Shown here in pieces: positions 1 through 8,203 of a stretch of 21,671 nucleotides of DNA. Numbering within the stretch: position 1 is the first letter of the stretch; each line of letters starts with the position of its first letter. The notes beneath the pieces were generated by a model, which searched no databases, was not told the DNA's origin, and worked only from the letters and a program-made list of their open reading frames with translations. The stretch is from JBKECF01 sp047974375 (GTDB taxonomy: Bacteria > Bacillota > Clostridia > Lachnospirales > CAMZNU01). The position numbers were made by a program, and so were the translations under genes. The stretch spans positions 1 through 21,671 of the forward strand of contig JBKECF010000071.1 in NCBI GenBank assembly GCA_047974375.1, in the 5' to 3' direction.

Positions 1-549
1 TACAACGTCTAATTTGTCGTGGTATAGTTGCAATAAATGAGTTCCTGCGCCAAAGGTATATCCGTCTTTTGCTACCACTTTTATGGTTAAAAAACTATTT
101 AATGTTATATTTGTTGCCATGGGTGTAATTAGGATTTGGTCATTGTTTGAAACAGTACCTACGCTGTCCATTACATCAACTGGTGCTGTTAAAGGCACTA
201 TAAATGCGTTTCCTGTCGGCATAGTTATTCTAATCTTTGTATATGTGTTTTTTTCCGTTGTTGTAAATCTTGCAGATATATACCCTGTATCTTTTTCAAG
301 GGTAAATACTGTTTTTAACCCCCTATTATAATTATCTAGCATTTCATAGGAATAAGTCCCCTTAGGAAATATTTTTAGTGCCTGACCTGATGTTATCACA
401 TAAATATCATTCCCAACATAGGCAGTTGTTTTATCTGGCGATGCATTGTAAACATCGTTGGCATCTGTTATATATGTGGTATTACCAAATACATAAATTG
501 AATTCACTAATATAATAGCAACTAATATAATCGTTAATCTCTTTATCAT
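1..549 (-). CDS. Secreted protein of unknown function, 3' end outside window
   Basis: An open frame starts at the ATG at 549 and runs 183 codons without a stop to the left edge, so only the N-terminal part is visible. An AAGGAG ribosome site sits about 6 bases upstream and a good promoter lies at 596-624. The protein opens with a Sec-type signal peptide: MIKR, then a hydrophobic run, with probable cleavage near residues 22-23 after IYVFG. The mature part is rich in Thr, Val, Ile and Tyr with no Cys, which suggests a beta-rich exported domain. I do not recognise a family, and no catalytic motif or cell-wall anchor is visible in this part. It is transcribed in the same direction as the fucosidase operon but is separated from it by a terminator, so it is probably an independent unit. 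The reading frame is sure; the function is not known. Confidence 0.8.
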   Translation of the reverse strand, partial: MIKRLTIILVAIILVNSIYVFGNTTYITDANDVYNASPDKTTAYVGNDIYVITSGQALKIFPKGTYSYEMLDNYNRGLKTVFTLEKDTGYISARFTTTEKNTYTKIRITMPTGNAFIVPLTAPVDVMDSVGTVSNNDQILITPMATNITLNSFLTIKVVAKDGYTFGAGTHLLQLYHDKLDVV

Positions 550-595
550 TTTTTCTCCTTGTTTAACTTACTCTTTACAATTTTTTATTACTTCA

Positions 596-624
596 AGTAT
601 ATCACTTGGTTTTACCTATTGCAA
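596..624 (-). promoter_or_regulatory. Probable sigma-A promoter of the secreted-protein gene
   Basis: Read on the minus strand, a -35 box TTGCAA (619-624) is followed by a 17-base spacer and a -10 box TATACT (596-601). TGA immediately precedes the -10, giving an extended -10. The implied start is near 589, leaving a leader of about 40 bases before the ATG at 549. It lies directly after the terminator of the upstream hydrolase gene, which supports independent transcription. Confidence 0.6.
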
Positions 625-638
625 AGTTCTATAAAGTC

Positions 639-681
639 AAAAAGGCGAGATTAAAAAGCCTTTAAACTCTTTAATCTCGCC
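639..681 (-). terminator. Rho-independent terminator after the GH95 gene
   Basis: The arms GGCGAGATTAAA (644-655) and TTTAATCTCGCC (670-681) form a perfect 12-bp stem. On the minus strand it is followed by five T residues (643-639). It begins four bases beyond the hydrolase stop codon (685-687), so it ends the sugar operon. Confidence 0.88.
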
Positions 682-684
682 TAG

Positions 685-2973
685 TCAAGTAAAACTAATC
701 TCATTACTGTGTATTTCGCCAGCATTCAAACATATCTGGCCAATTACAAAATTTATAATGACTAAATTAATTACTTTATCCTTTTCACTGAAAAGCTGGT
801 ACTCAACTCCACCACTATTCCACTTTATATTAACTTTTATATTTCCTCTAGCTACTAGGCCCTTAACTTCACCTCTTTCCCATTTCGGTAATAATGCTGG
901 TAGCAATATTATTTCACTGCCATGGCTTTGCAATAACATTTCTGCCATGCCAGCCGTAAAACCGAAATTGCCATCTATTTGAAACGGAGGATGCGCACTA
1001 AATAAATTAGAATACATTCCACCTTTTCCATTCTCAGAAGAGCCATCTGGGTTAACCTTATTAAAAAAACAATCCATAATTTCACTAATACGTTTACCAT
1101 CTTTTAGTCTTGCCCACATGGATATTTTCCATGCTAAACTCCATCCTGTACCAGCATCACCCCGCAACTCCAAAGTTTTTCTTACAGCTTTTTCATCTAT
1201 TCCTTGGCTATCTGGATGGAATCCATATAAATGGGATAGATGGCGATGATTTATGTCTTCCTCTTCATATTCCTTATCCCATTCTAAAATTTGTCCTTTA
1301 CTGCCTATTTTACTTTTTACAATTAAAGGTAAATTTTTTTCTGCTAATTCATAAATATTATTCATTCTATTTAGTACTTTACAAGCTGTTATATAATCCT
1401 TTAGTTGCCCACGTATTATTGCGTTGCTATTTTCTGTATACAAAGAAATCGAAACCTTTTCACCTTTAAAAATATAATAATTTTCTGGGGAAGTAATCAT
1501 TGTAATCGTTTTCCCCTCCTCTGTATCTTCCAATAAGTTTATTAGAGCCAAAGTACTATCTTCTAAAATAGGAAAAATATCCTTTAAATACTCTATATCC
1601 TCTGTGAATAAATATTGGTCAAATAAGTTCTTGGAAAGCCAGCCTAAGCCAAGTGGCCAATAGCTCCAACTTACACATCCATTTGCTGGTGTTGTTTTCT
1701 TCCAAATATCTGAGTTATGAAAACAAATAGAGCCTTTATTTTTATAAATTTTTCTCATAGTTTCTTTACCAGTTTCTACAAGACCCTTGCACATTTCTAC
1801 TAAAGGATATATTAACTCTGGTAAATTACAATTCCCTGTAAACCAATAAAACATTTGTACATTTATATTTGTTGTGTACTCCGAAAACCAAGGAGGAATT
1901 AAATCCCTATTCCATATCCCTTGCAATGTTGGAACTTCAGTACCTACTCTAGATGAAGAAATTAGCAAGTACCTGCCATAGTCAAAAATACATTTATATA
2001 ATGCTCCATTATACTCTTTACTGTTTAAATATTTTTCAGGGTAAATTTCCTTTACCTCATCCCCTAAAGTTAAATTAACTCTGCTAAAAAAAGAATTGTA
2101 GTCTAAAATATGCTCTCTGTACAACTCTGCATAATTTAATTTAATTTTACTTTCATAGCTATACAATGTTTCCTCTATATTTTTCCCACTTAAAAATGGA
2201 TGATTTTTGTAGCCATTAAAACTAGTTGCCAGCATTATAATTATTATTACTTCACTTGTATTTTTACAATGCATACTATTCTGCGAAAAAGTATTAATAC
2301 CATTTAAAGATGTAACTAGTATTTTACCACCAAATTTCATTCCCTTCTCTTTATCATCTCCAGAAAATATATGTACAGCATCTTTATTCCCTATTTCACC
2401 CACAGTTATGCCACTACGGCCTGGACATTGGCCATAAATCTCTATATCATCACTACCATACTTGGTTTCATTTGGTAGCTGGCTTGATATTAATAACTTT
2501 AAATCAAATTTTTCTTCCGAGATAATTTTATAAACTATACACTCCCTAGGGTTGCTTGCAAAAGTTTCGTGTTTATATTTAAATCCATTACTTTTATAAG
2601 AAATTTCCACCACAGATTTTTCTAAGTCTAATGATCTTCTGTAATCAGTAATATTTCTATTTCCAATAAAATTCATCTCCAATAAAGCGAAAGGTAGATA
2701 CATAGCCGTATCTTCTGCAAGTTTCGTATCTTCTTCTAAAATTTCTTCTGCCTTTAGATTGTTACCTGCATGAACTAACTCTTTAGCCCTACTATAATTT
2801 TCCTTAGTAAGCCCTACATATTCCTCTACAGGGTAGCCACTCCACAAAGTATCTTCATTTAAATAAAGCTTTTCATTTATTGGGTCGCCGTATACCATTG
2901 CACCTATTCTACCATTTCCTATAGGCAGTGCTTCCAGCCAGTTATTTCCTTTATCTTCAAAACAGATTTTCAT
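685..2973 (-). CDS. GH95 family alpha-L-fucosidase-type glycoside hydrolase
   Basis: This 762-residue protein has the layout of glycoside hydrolase family 95, whose members remove terminal alpha-1,2-L-fucose (some act on alpha-L-galactose) by inversion. The N-terminal domain shows WLEALPIGNGRIGAMVYG and LNEDTLWSG (residues 12-46). The (alpha/alpha)6 barrel has TTNINVQM (N369, N371), SPEN (E497, the expected general acid), HRHLSHLYG (576-584) and IDGNFG (D667). By family alignment these correspond to the Asn pair, Glu and Asp of the Bifidobacterium AfcA active site. The length is normal. There is no signal peptide, so it should act in the cytoplasm on imported sugars. It is the last gene of the permease and binding-protein operon; an AAGGGGAAAA ribosome site precedes the ATG. 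Some motif edges are divergent (FYWFTG where NYWPA is common; TEN for MDN), so the exact sugar is uncertain. Confidence 0.9.
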   Translation of the reverse strand: MKICFEDKGNNWLEALPIGNGRIGAMVYGDPINEKLYLNEDTLWSGYPVEEYVGLTKENYSRAKELVHAGNNLKAEEILEEDTKLAEDTAMYLPFALLEMNFIGNRNITDYRRSLDLEKSVVEISYKSNGFKYKHETFASNPRECIVYKIISEEKFDLKLLISSQLPNETKYGSDDIEIYGQCPGRSGITVGEIGNKDAVHIFSGDDKEKGMKFGGKILVTSLNGINTFSQNSMHCKNTSEVIIIIMLATSFNGYKNHPFLSGKNIEETLYSYESKIKLNYAELYREHILDYNSFFSRVNLTLGDEVKEIYPEKYLNSKEYNGALYKCIFDYGRYLLISSSRVGTEVPTLQGIWNRDLIPPWFSEYTTNINVQMFYWFTGNCNLPELIYPLVEMCKGLVETGKETMRKIYKNKGSICFHNSDIWKKTTPANGCVSWSYWPLGLGWLSKNLFDQYLFTEDIEYLKDIFPILEDSTLALINLLEDTEEGKTITMITSPENYYIFKGEKVSISLYTENSNAIIRGQLKDYITACKVLNRMNNIYELAEKNLPLIVKSKIGSKGQILEWDKEYEEEDINHRHLSHLYGFHPDSQGIDEKAVRKTLELRGDAGTGWSLAWKISMWARLKDGKRISEIMDCFFNKVNPDGSSENGKGGMYSNLFSAHPPFQIDGNFGFTAGMAEMLLQSHGSEIILLPALLPKWERGEVKGLVARGNIKVNIKWNSGGVEYQLFSEKDKVINLVIINFVIGQICLNAGEIHSNEISFT

Positions 2974-3029
2974 TTTTCCCCTTCCCTTAACATTTAGCTC
3001 GACACTTTAAACCTTATAAAGCCATAGGA

Positions 3030-3057
3030 CTTATCAGTGGGGCTTGAACCCCACCGA
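3030..3057. repeat. Short G-rich hairpin repeat, copy A (shortened)
   Basis: GTGGGG (3037-3042) and CCCCAC (3049-3054) pair around the loop CTTGAA. No T-run follows on either strand, so it is not a typical terminator. It lies between the binding-protein and hydrolase genes. It resembles, in shorter form, the longer hairpins at 4812-4846 and 10800-10834. It may protect or separate mRNA segments within the operon, which is inference. Confidence 0.55.
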
Positions 3058-3089
3058 GCCTTAAGGAGGAAGTTTAATTCTTAAGGGCT
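3057..3089. repeat. Imperfect inverted repeat at the end of the binding-protein gene
   Basis: AGCCTTAAG (3057-3065) can pair with CTTAAGGGCT (3080-3089) with one bulged G. The right arm overlaps the stop codon of the binding-protein gene (3088-3090). With the adjacent G-rich hairpin it gives two consecutive stems between that gene and the hydrolase gene. A role in differential expression of the two is possible but not shown. Confidence 0.4.
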
Positions 3090-4650
3090 AATTTCCCATG
3101 GCAGCATTTACTTCGTCTATTTTACTTTGTAGTCCATCAGCTTCATATTTTTTATAAATATCATTCCACATTTTTTCTACAGGCTCTACACCTGTCATAA
3201 TATTTATTATATCATCTTCACGTTTTATACCTAAATCAATCCCTAAAACCTTCGCCTTTTCCTCGCATTCAGGATAATATTCAGGTATTTCCACTGTTTT
3301 TGCTTGTTCAACTATACTTTTATTTATTTCTTTATATTCTTCTGGGAAGTTAACAGCAAATCTATCTTCGTATGTTGCCGGTGACCATCGCACTAAATTA
3401 CTTAATACGGAAGTAGATGGATATGTTCCCTCAACATCTGCGCCCTCTTTTAATACAACCTTATTTTCAACTAAATTGTACAAATCATCTTCAGGTCCAT
3501 ATGTACTATAGAGGCTTCCTTCCTCAGATAATAAATAATCGTATAACTCTAAAATTTTATCTAACTTAACATCATCTACTGAGTTGTTTATAAAGCTTTC
3601 ACTCCATGCATAACTTGTAGCTGGATAGGCTAAATTACCATCCTCATCTGGCATTAAATTAAGAAACTTTACATCTTCTAAATAATCAACACCATGGACT
3701 TCTTCCCAGTACCTTGCAACAGTTTCATAATTGTTCGCCCCTGCACCTCCTGCTATAAGCATCGCTGCACTTTTTCCTTGTAAAAATTTTTCATCTGAAC
3801 TTTGATTATTTGTAAGAGCTACGTCTTTTTCTATTGTACCATTTTCATACATACCTCTCATTAATTTAAAAGAACCTGTTAAATCTTCGCCAAAGTACGC
3901 TGGAACATACACCCCAGATTCATTTTTTATCCATTTATTATCGCAAGCTATAGTTGATGAATATGGCAAAAATAAAGTACTTATTAGTTCACTAGTTGAA
4001 GCTGTCATACCTTGTATCCCCGTTTGTTCTGGGTCGGCCTTTATTATCTGTTGAATCATATTATCAAACTCCGCCCATGTAGTCGGCTCTGCTGTTATGC
4101 CAGCATCCTGAGCTAAATCCCATCTGTAGGCTATTAACCTATCAATTGCTGTCCACTCCTGAGAACCATAACTTTTCCTTGGAATACAATAAATACTTCC
4201 GTCAATTTTTGCACTTTCAACAATTGCCTCATCTGACATATACTCATTTAAATTAGGGTACTTCGTTAAATCTTTTGGTATCTCTTTTACAATTCCCTGT
4301 GTTGACCATTGTTGAAATACTTTATCAGTTCTAAAATCGCCTGCAAATAAATCGGGTAAGCTTTCAGATGTTGCCCATAACTGGATTTTCTGCTGATAAT
4401 CATCCCAACTAATATTTACTGGCTTTAATTCAATATTTAATTTATTTTCTATTTCACTTAAAACATCATCACCAACAAATGCACTTTCTATATCCCAATA
4501 AGCTAATGATATTTCTTGTTTTTCTTCACTACCCTTTGGTGCTACATCAGAATTGTCTACTGAATTGCCTGCACCTTGATCGCTATTTCCACACCCTGCA
4601 GAAAAAGCAGTTATTACTACCCCTATAATTATCGGTATTAATCTTTTCAT
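3088..4650 (-). CDS. Sugar ABC transporter extracellular solute-binding lipoprotein
   Basis: This 520-residue protein has the architecture of large carbohydrate-binding proteins of the LplA/YtcQ type (SBP_bac_1-like) that deliver oligosaccharides to CUT1 permeases. The N-terminus MKRLIP, a hydrophobic stretch and SAGC give a lipoprotein signal with C20 as the lipidated residue; the -3 position is Ser where Leu is usual. A Gly/Ser/Asp/Asn-rich tether follows, then a long acidic, Trp- and Tyr-rich binding domain. The frame can be opened at a TTG at 4665, but the bases GGAGGAG (4657-4663) in that extension are clearly the ribosome site for the ATG at 4650, so I chose 4650. It is the third gene of the permease operon, with the GH95 hydrolase next, which suggests a fucosylated oligosaccharide as ligand. 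The ligand assignment is inference. Confidence 0.9.
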   Translation of the reverse strand: MKRLIPIIIGVVITAFSAGCGNSDQGAGNSVDNSDVAPKGSEEKQEISLAYWDIESAFVGDDVLSEIENKLNIELKPVNISWDDYQQKIQLWATSESLPDLFAGDFRTDKVFQQWSTQGIVKEIPKDLTKYPNLNEYMSDEAIVESAKIDGSIYCIPRKSYGSQEWTAIDRLIAYRWDLAQDAGITAEPTTWAEFDNMIQQIIKADPEQTGIQGMTASTSELISTLFLPYSSTIACDNKWIKNESGVYVPAYFGEDLTGSFKLMRGMYENGTIEKDVALTNNQSSDEKFLQGKSAAMLIAGGAGANNYETVARYWEEVHGVDYLEDVKFLNLMPDEDGNLAYPATSYAWSESFINNSVDDVKLDKILELYDYLLSEEGSLYSTYGPEDDLYNLVENKVVLKEGADVEGTYPSTSVLSNLVRWSPATYEDRFAVNFPEEYKEINKSIVEQAKTVEIPEYYPECEEKAKVLGIDLGIKREDDIINIMTGVEPVEKMWNDIYKKYEADGLQSKIDEVNAAMGN

Positions 4651-4707
4651 AATTTTCTCCTCCAAATTTTAATAAGTAAGAATTAGACCCCCACCTTAAT
4701 GATGGCA

Positions 4708-4750
4708 TCTAAATTTTGTTTTCGGCAAAACCAAACACTGTGTGTTTGGC
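4708..4750. repeat. Covarying hairpin repeat, unit A
   Basis: A conserved flank TCTAAATTTTG followed by CAAAACCAAA leads into a perfect 8-bp hairpin: CCAAACAC (4731-4738), loop TGT, GTGTTTGG (4742-4749). Unit B (4772-4812) repeats the flank closely but changes both arms of the stem together. The unit lies between the second permease gene and the binding-protein gene, inside the transcribed operon. Confidence 0.65.
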
Positions 4751-4771
4751 AGCTGTTCATTGCTGTTTTAC

Positions 4772-4812
4772 TCTGAATTTTTGTTTCACAAAAACCAAAT
4801 GCTACGCATTTG
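4772..4812. repeat. Covarying hairpin repeat, unit B
   Basis: The flank TCTGAATTTTTG and ACAAAAACCAAA match unit A. The stem is CAAATGC (4796-4802), loop TAC, GCATTTG (4806-4812), against CAAACAC and GTGTTTG in unit A. The inner stem pairs differ in both arms so that pairing is kept, which is the pattern expected of selected secondary structure. Confidence 0.65.
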
Positions 4813-4846
4813 TTCAGTGGGGGTACAAGCCCCCAGTGACGGATAG
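4812..4846. repeat. G-rich hairpin repeat, copy B
   Basis: On the minus strand this 35-base element matches the element at 10800-10834 at 32 positions. It centres on a stem of TGGGGG and CCCCCA with a six-base loop. It abuts hairpin unit B and ends 16 bases before the stop codon of the upstream permease gene (4862-4864). It has no terminator-like T-run. Confidence 0.7.
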
Positions 4847-4861
4847 ATCTATTGACTTTAA

Positions 4862-5731
4862 CTACTCTTTTATACCTCCAACCATTACTCCATTAACAAA
4901 ATATTTTTGTAAAAATGGATATATTAACATAATTGGTAACGCTGTTAATACAATGGTTGCCATTTGTATAGATGAGCTAGATACTTTATCACTTGCACCA
5001 ACCATTTGTTGCGCTTGTGTAGTTAGTTGTGAATTTAAACTAACTAAAATATCTCTCAAATATATTTGCAATGGTATTTTGCTTGTATCACTTATATAAA
5101 GAAGTGCATTATACCATTCATTCCATCTATCTACGGCAAAAAATAATATAAAAGTGGCTATTATCGGTTTTGCAAGAGGGACAGCAATACGCCACAACAT
5201 TGTCCATTCCCCAGCACCATCTATTTTTGCTGCTTCAAAATATCCATCAGGCAAACCCTGAAAATAATTTTTTATAATAATTAAATAATAAGTATTCATC
5301 GCCGTCGGTAAAATCATTGACCACAAACTATTAATTAAACCTAAATCCTTTATTACTAAATATGTTGGCACTAAACCACCACTAAATAGCATTGTAAAAA
5401 TAATAAAAGTTAACATATAATTTCTGCCTTGCAAATACTTTCTAGATAAAACATAGCCTGCTATAACGGCTAAAAACATATTTATTATTACGCCAAAAAT
5501 TGTTACAAACAAAGAAACTAATAAGGAATTTATAAATTGAAAATCTTGCATTATAGTTTTATATCCTGTTAAATCGAAAGTATATGGCAGGATATATGGC
5601 GTATGAGTTGCAACAGCTACTGTATTTGAAATAGATACTATAAAAACATTGTAAAATGGGTATACTGTTATTAAAGATAATATGGTAAAAACTGCAATTA
5701 TTCCTATGTCGAAACCTCTACTTTTTTTCAT
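4862..5731 (-). CDS. Carbohydrate ABC transporter permease, LplC/YtcP type
   Basis: This 289-residue integral membrane protein belongs to the CUT1 sugar permease family. Hydrophobic segments include about residues 10-33, 70-95, 106-127, 137-155, 186-200 and 255-273. The cytoplasmic coupling loop that contacts the ATPase reads EAAKIDGAGEWTMLWRIAVP (166-185), the classic EAA motif with its conserved Gly. The C-terminus NGVMVGGIKE is typical of LplC-like partners. An AAAGGAGGAGG ribosome site precedes the ATG. It follows the LplB-type permease by about 14 bases, so the two are co-transcribed and should form the heterodimeric pore. No ATP-binding subunit is encoded here; CUT1 systems of this kind often use a shared MsmK/UgpC-type ATPase encoded elsewhere. 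Confidence 0.93.
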   Translation of the reverse strand: MKKSRGFDIGIIAVFTILSLITVYPFYNVFIVSISNTVAVATHTPYILPYTFDLTGYKTIMQDFQFINSLLVSLFVTIFGVIINMFLAVIAGYVLSRKYLQGRNYMLTFIIFTMLFSGGLVPTYLVIKDLGLINSLWSMILPTAMNTYYLIIIKNYFQGLPDGYFEAAKIDGAGEWTMLWRIAVPLAKPIIATFILFFAVDRWNEWYNALLYISDTSKIPLQIYLRDILVSLNSQLTTQAQQMVGASDKVSSSSIQMATIVLTALPIMLIYPFLQKYFVNGVMVGGIKE

Positions 5732-5745
5732 CGCTACCTCCTCCT

Positions 5746-6654
5746 TTAATACAGACCCTTTTCACCCATAGCTTTTACAAATTTATTTGCTGTAACAATC
5801 ATAACAACACCTATTATGGATTTAAACAGCCCAATAGCTGTAGTATAACCAAAATTAAGGCCGCCTGTTATAAATGATTCACGAAAAATAAAAGTATCTA
5901 ATGTATCACCTACAGAGTATACTGTTGGTGTATATAAGTTAAATATTTGATCGAAAGATCCATTGGTCATAACAGAACCAACGGCCAATATCAGCATAAT
6001 CGCTACAGTACTTTTTATGCCGGGTAAAGTAACATGGTAAATTCTTTGTAACCTTGAAGCCCCATCAACCTCTGCAGCCTCATAAAGCCCAGGGTCAATA
6101 GATGCTATTGCTGCCATGTAAATTATTGAATCCCATCCCACTTCTTTCCAAATATTGGAAAACCAAATAAAAAGCCTAAAGCTATCTGGATTAACTAATG
6201 GCGATACCGCCGGCATGCTAAAAGCCCCTAATATTTGATTTATTATTCCTGTAGAAGAAAATAAATTTATTAGTATCCCTGATAAAACCACCCAAGAAAT
6301 AAAATGAGGAAAAGTTATGACTGTTTGAAAAAGTTTTCTCATTCTTTTTGAAGTAACCTCATTTAAAAAAATAGCAAGACAAATAGCACTAGGCATTTGT
6401 AATACAATTCTTCCTAAACTTATTATTATTGTGTTTCTAGCAGCACTAATAAAATCCACATCAGTAAACATTTTTTTAAAATGGTCGATACCTATGAATG
6501 GACTCTTCCATATACCCATGTCAAATCTATATTCCCTAAAGGAAAGAGATAGGCCTCCGGCAATTGGTAAATAACAAAAAACAACATACCAAAGCAAAAT
6601 CGGTATTATCATAAAATATAATACCCTATTATTAAAAATATTTTTTCTATTCAA
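5746..6654 (-). CDS. Carbohydrate ABC transporter permease, LplB/YteP type
   Basis: This 302-residue membrane protein is the first gene of the sugar-uptake operon. It shows the LplB-type opening (a hydrophobic helix at 11-30 and SLSFREYRF near residue 37), several further membrane helices, and the EAA coupling loop YEAAEVDGASRLQRIYHVTL (191-210). The C-terminus KFVKAMGEKGLY is usual for this subfamily. The start is a TTG at 6654 with GGTGGTG about five bases upstream; no ATG in the right place competes. It should pair with the LplC-type permease to import the oligosaccharide bound by the lipoprotein. The operon begins after the terminator of the response-regulator gene, so its promoter must lie in 6655-6758; I see no clear consensus boxes there. 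Activation by the neighbouring YesN-like regulator is likely but inferred. Confidence 0.92.
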   Translation of the reverse strand: MNRKNIFNNRVLYFMIIPILLWYVVFCYLPIAGGLSLSFREYRFDMGIWKSPFIGIDHFKKMFTDVDFISAARNTIIISLGRIVLQMPSAICLAIFLNEVTSKRMRKLFQTVITFPHFISWVVLSGILINLFSSTGIINQILGAFSMPAVSPLVNPDSFRLFIWFSNIWKEVGWDSIIYMAAIASIDPGLYEAAEVDGASRLQRIYHVTLPGIKSTVAIMLILAVGSVMTNGSFDQIFNLYTPTVYSVGDTLDTFIFRESFITGGLNFGYTTAIGLFKSIIGVVMIVTANKFVKAMGEKGLY

Positions 6655-6758
6655 AATTTCACCACCCTTTTATATAACTTTATCCCATAACGCCTTTTTT
6701 ATAAATGAATATACTTATACAGTTTAATGTCTAAATTTATGATATTTTAATTCACAGT

Positions 6759-6821
6759 AAAAAAAATATGTAAAAAATACAGAAATATTTAATAAATCTG
6801 TATTTTTTACATATTTTTTTT
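6759..6821 (-). terminator. Long AT-rich terminator after the response-regulator gene
   Basis: A perfect 25-bp inverted repeat: the arm at 6759-6783 (eight A, TATG, TAAAAAATACAGA) pairs with the arm at 6797-6821, around a 13-base loop. It starts one base after the regulator's stop codon and ends in a T-run on the minus strand. Because both arms carry A/T runs it could act in either direction. It separates the two-component genes from the transport operon. Confidence 0.8.
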
Positions 6822-6822
6822 G

Positions 6823-8202
6823 TTAGCTTAATTCCTCACGGTATTGACTAAGAGTTTTGCCAGTATACTTTTTAAAAATCTTCAGGAAATAAAAATAATC
6901 ATTGTAACCAACATATGAAGATATTTCAGCAATTGTTTTTTTACTAGTTTCTATTAACTTTAAAGCTTCTTCCATTCTAAGTTGAGTTATATATTGTACG
7001 AAATTAAATCCTGATTCTTTTTTAAATAGTTGGCTTACATAATTCGGACTCATGTGGCAATTTTCTGCAACTGTCGATAAAGAAATATTATCCCTATAGT
7101 TATTTTCAATATAAGTTACTAGTTCCATAAATGCCGTATTGGTATAGGTTTCAAACTTATTTTGAGCAAATGCCTTTTCAATGTCTTCACCTAATTTATA
7201 AAACAAATCCTTTATATCTGTATACTCATAAGTCAGCTGTCGTAAACTATATACATAGTAATCATCTTCTTTTTCGAAAAAATAAGAACCGCTGTGTATC
7301 ATATTACAAAGTTTCAAAGCGGCGCGAATATTAAAATCCTTATAACTCTCCTCCTTAAAAACCTTTAACTTATCTATAATATTTTCCCAATTATTTTGAA
7401 CTAAACATCTCCTTATATCCTCTATATGCCTAGCGGGCTTTGTTGTATTAATTTTATAACAAATTTTTTCTTCCTCATTAATAAAATATTGAAAAGCCTT
7501 AGTTATACAAAAATTTAGACTTTTTGGTAGCTCCTCCAAAGAAATTTCTTCATCAGTAATACCTATACCATATATATTTTTGTTTAATAAAGACTCTTCA
7601 GATATAGAATATTTAGGATTATTTTTACATATATATAAAAATTGTTCCCTGCCTAACTCTATTACGATATAATTAGTGTCTAAAAATAATATTTTCTCTT
7701 CACCTACTGAAACTACTAAAAAAACATATTCACTACAAAAATTTATTAGCCTTAGTTTTTCTTTCATTACATCTATATCATTACGCTCAATAGATTCTAA
7801 TATTTCAACTAACTGCGAATCTTTTTTCTTACTTAACTTATTTTCAGCTCGAACTAATAATTTTGTAATCTTTTCATATTCCAAAGGCTTGAGGCAATAA
7901 CCTAACACTCCATATTGTATTGCTTTTTCTGCATATGAAAATTCTGCATAACCACTTATTATTATTATTTGGGTTTCAAGTTTCATATCTACGATTTTTT
8001 GACATAGCTCTAGACCATTAAAGCCAGCCATACGAATGTCTAATATTACTATATCTACATTTTTATTTTTCAATATTTCCAAAGCATCTTTACCATTACT
8101 TGCAACCCAAGCTACATAAAGCCCTAGGCTCTCCCAGTCAATAGATATTTTAAGAGAGTCTACTACAGATGGTTCATCATCGGCTACTAACACTTTATAC
8201 AT
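6823..8202 (-). CDS. Response regulator, YesN-like, receiver plus AraC-type DNA-binding domain
   Basis: 459 residues. The N-terminal receiver (about 1-120) has the acidic pair D8-D9, phospho-acceptor D55 (in IVILDIRM), S83 and K105 (CLKP). The central part (about 125-350) is a poorly conserved linker region usual in YesN-type proteins. The last ~100 residues form an AraC/XylS-type double helix-turn-helix: DNISLSTVAENCHMSPNYVS followed by IAEISSYVGYNDYFYFLKIF. The kinase gene's last codons hold its ribosome site (AAAGGAG), and its ATG follows the kinase stop by one base, so translation is coupled. The family activates nearby polysaccharide-uptake operons in response to the partner kinase. The obvious target is the permease operon immediately downstream; this is inferred from position. 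Confidence 0.93.
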   Translation of the reverse strand: MYKVLVADDEPSVVDSLKISIDWESLGLYVAWVASNGKDALEILKNKNVDIVILDIRMAGFNGLELCQKIVDMKLETQIIIISGYAEFSYAEKAIQYGVLGYCLKPLEYEKITKLLVRAENKLSKKKDSQLVEILESIERNDIDVMKEKLRLINFCSEYVFLVVSVGEEKILFLDTNYIVIELGREQFLYICKNNPKYSISEESLLNKNIYGIGITDEEISLEELPKSLNFCITKAFQYFINEEEKICYKINTTKPARHIEDIRRCLVQNNWENIIDKLKVFKEESYKDFNIRAALKLCNMIHSGSYFFEKEDDYYVYSLRQLTYEYTDIKDLFYKLGEDIEKAFAQNKFETYTNTAFMELVTYIENNYRDNISLSTVAENCHMSPNYVSQLFKKESGFNFVQYITQLRMEEALKLIETSKKTIAEISSYVGYNDYFYFLKIFKKYTGKTLSQYREELS

Positions 8203-8203
8203 T

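Noticed and set aside
83..331. Plus-strand open frame of 82 codons
   Set aside because: It is antisense to the secreted-protein gene, which has a signal peptide, ribosome site and promoter; the plus frame has none.
3030..3057. Rho-independent terminator between the binding-protein and hydrolase genes
   Set aside because: The stem is GC-rich but no T-run follows on either strand, and the hydrolase gene has no visible promoter of its own.
4716..5099. Plus-strand open frame of 127 codons
   Set aside because: It runs through hairpin repeats and antisense to the LplC-type permease, with no ribosome site.
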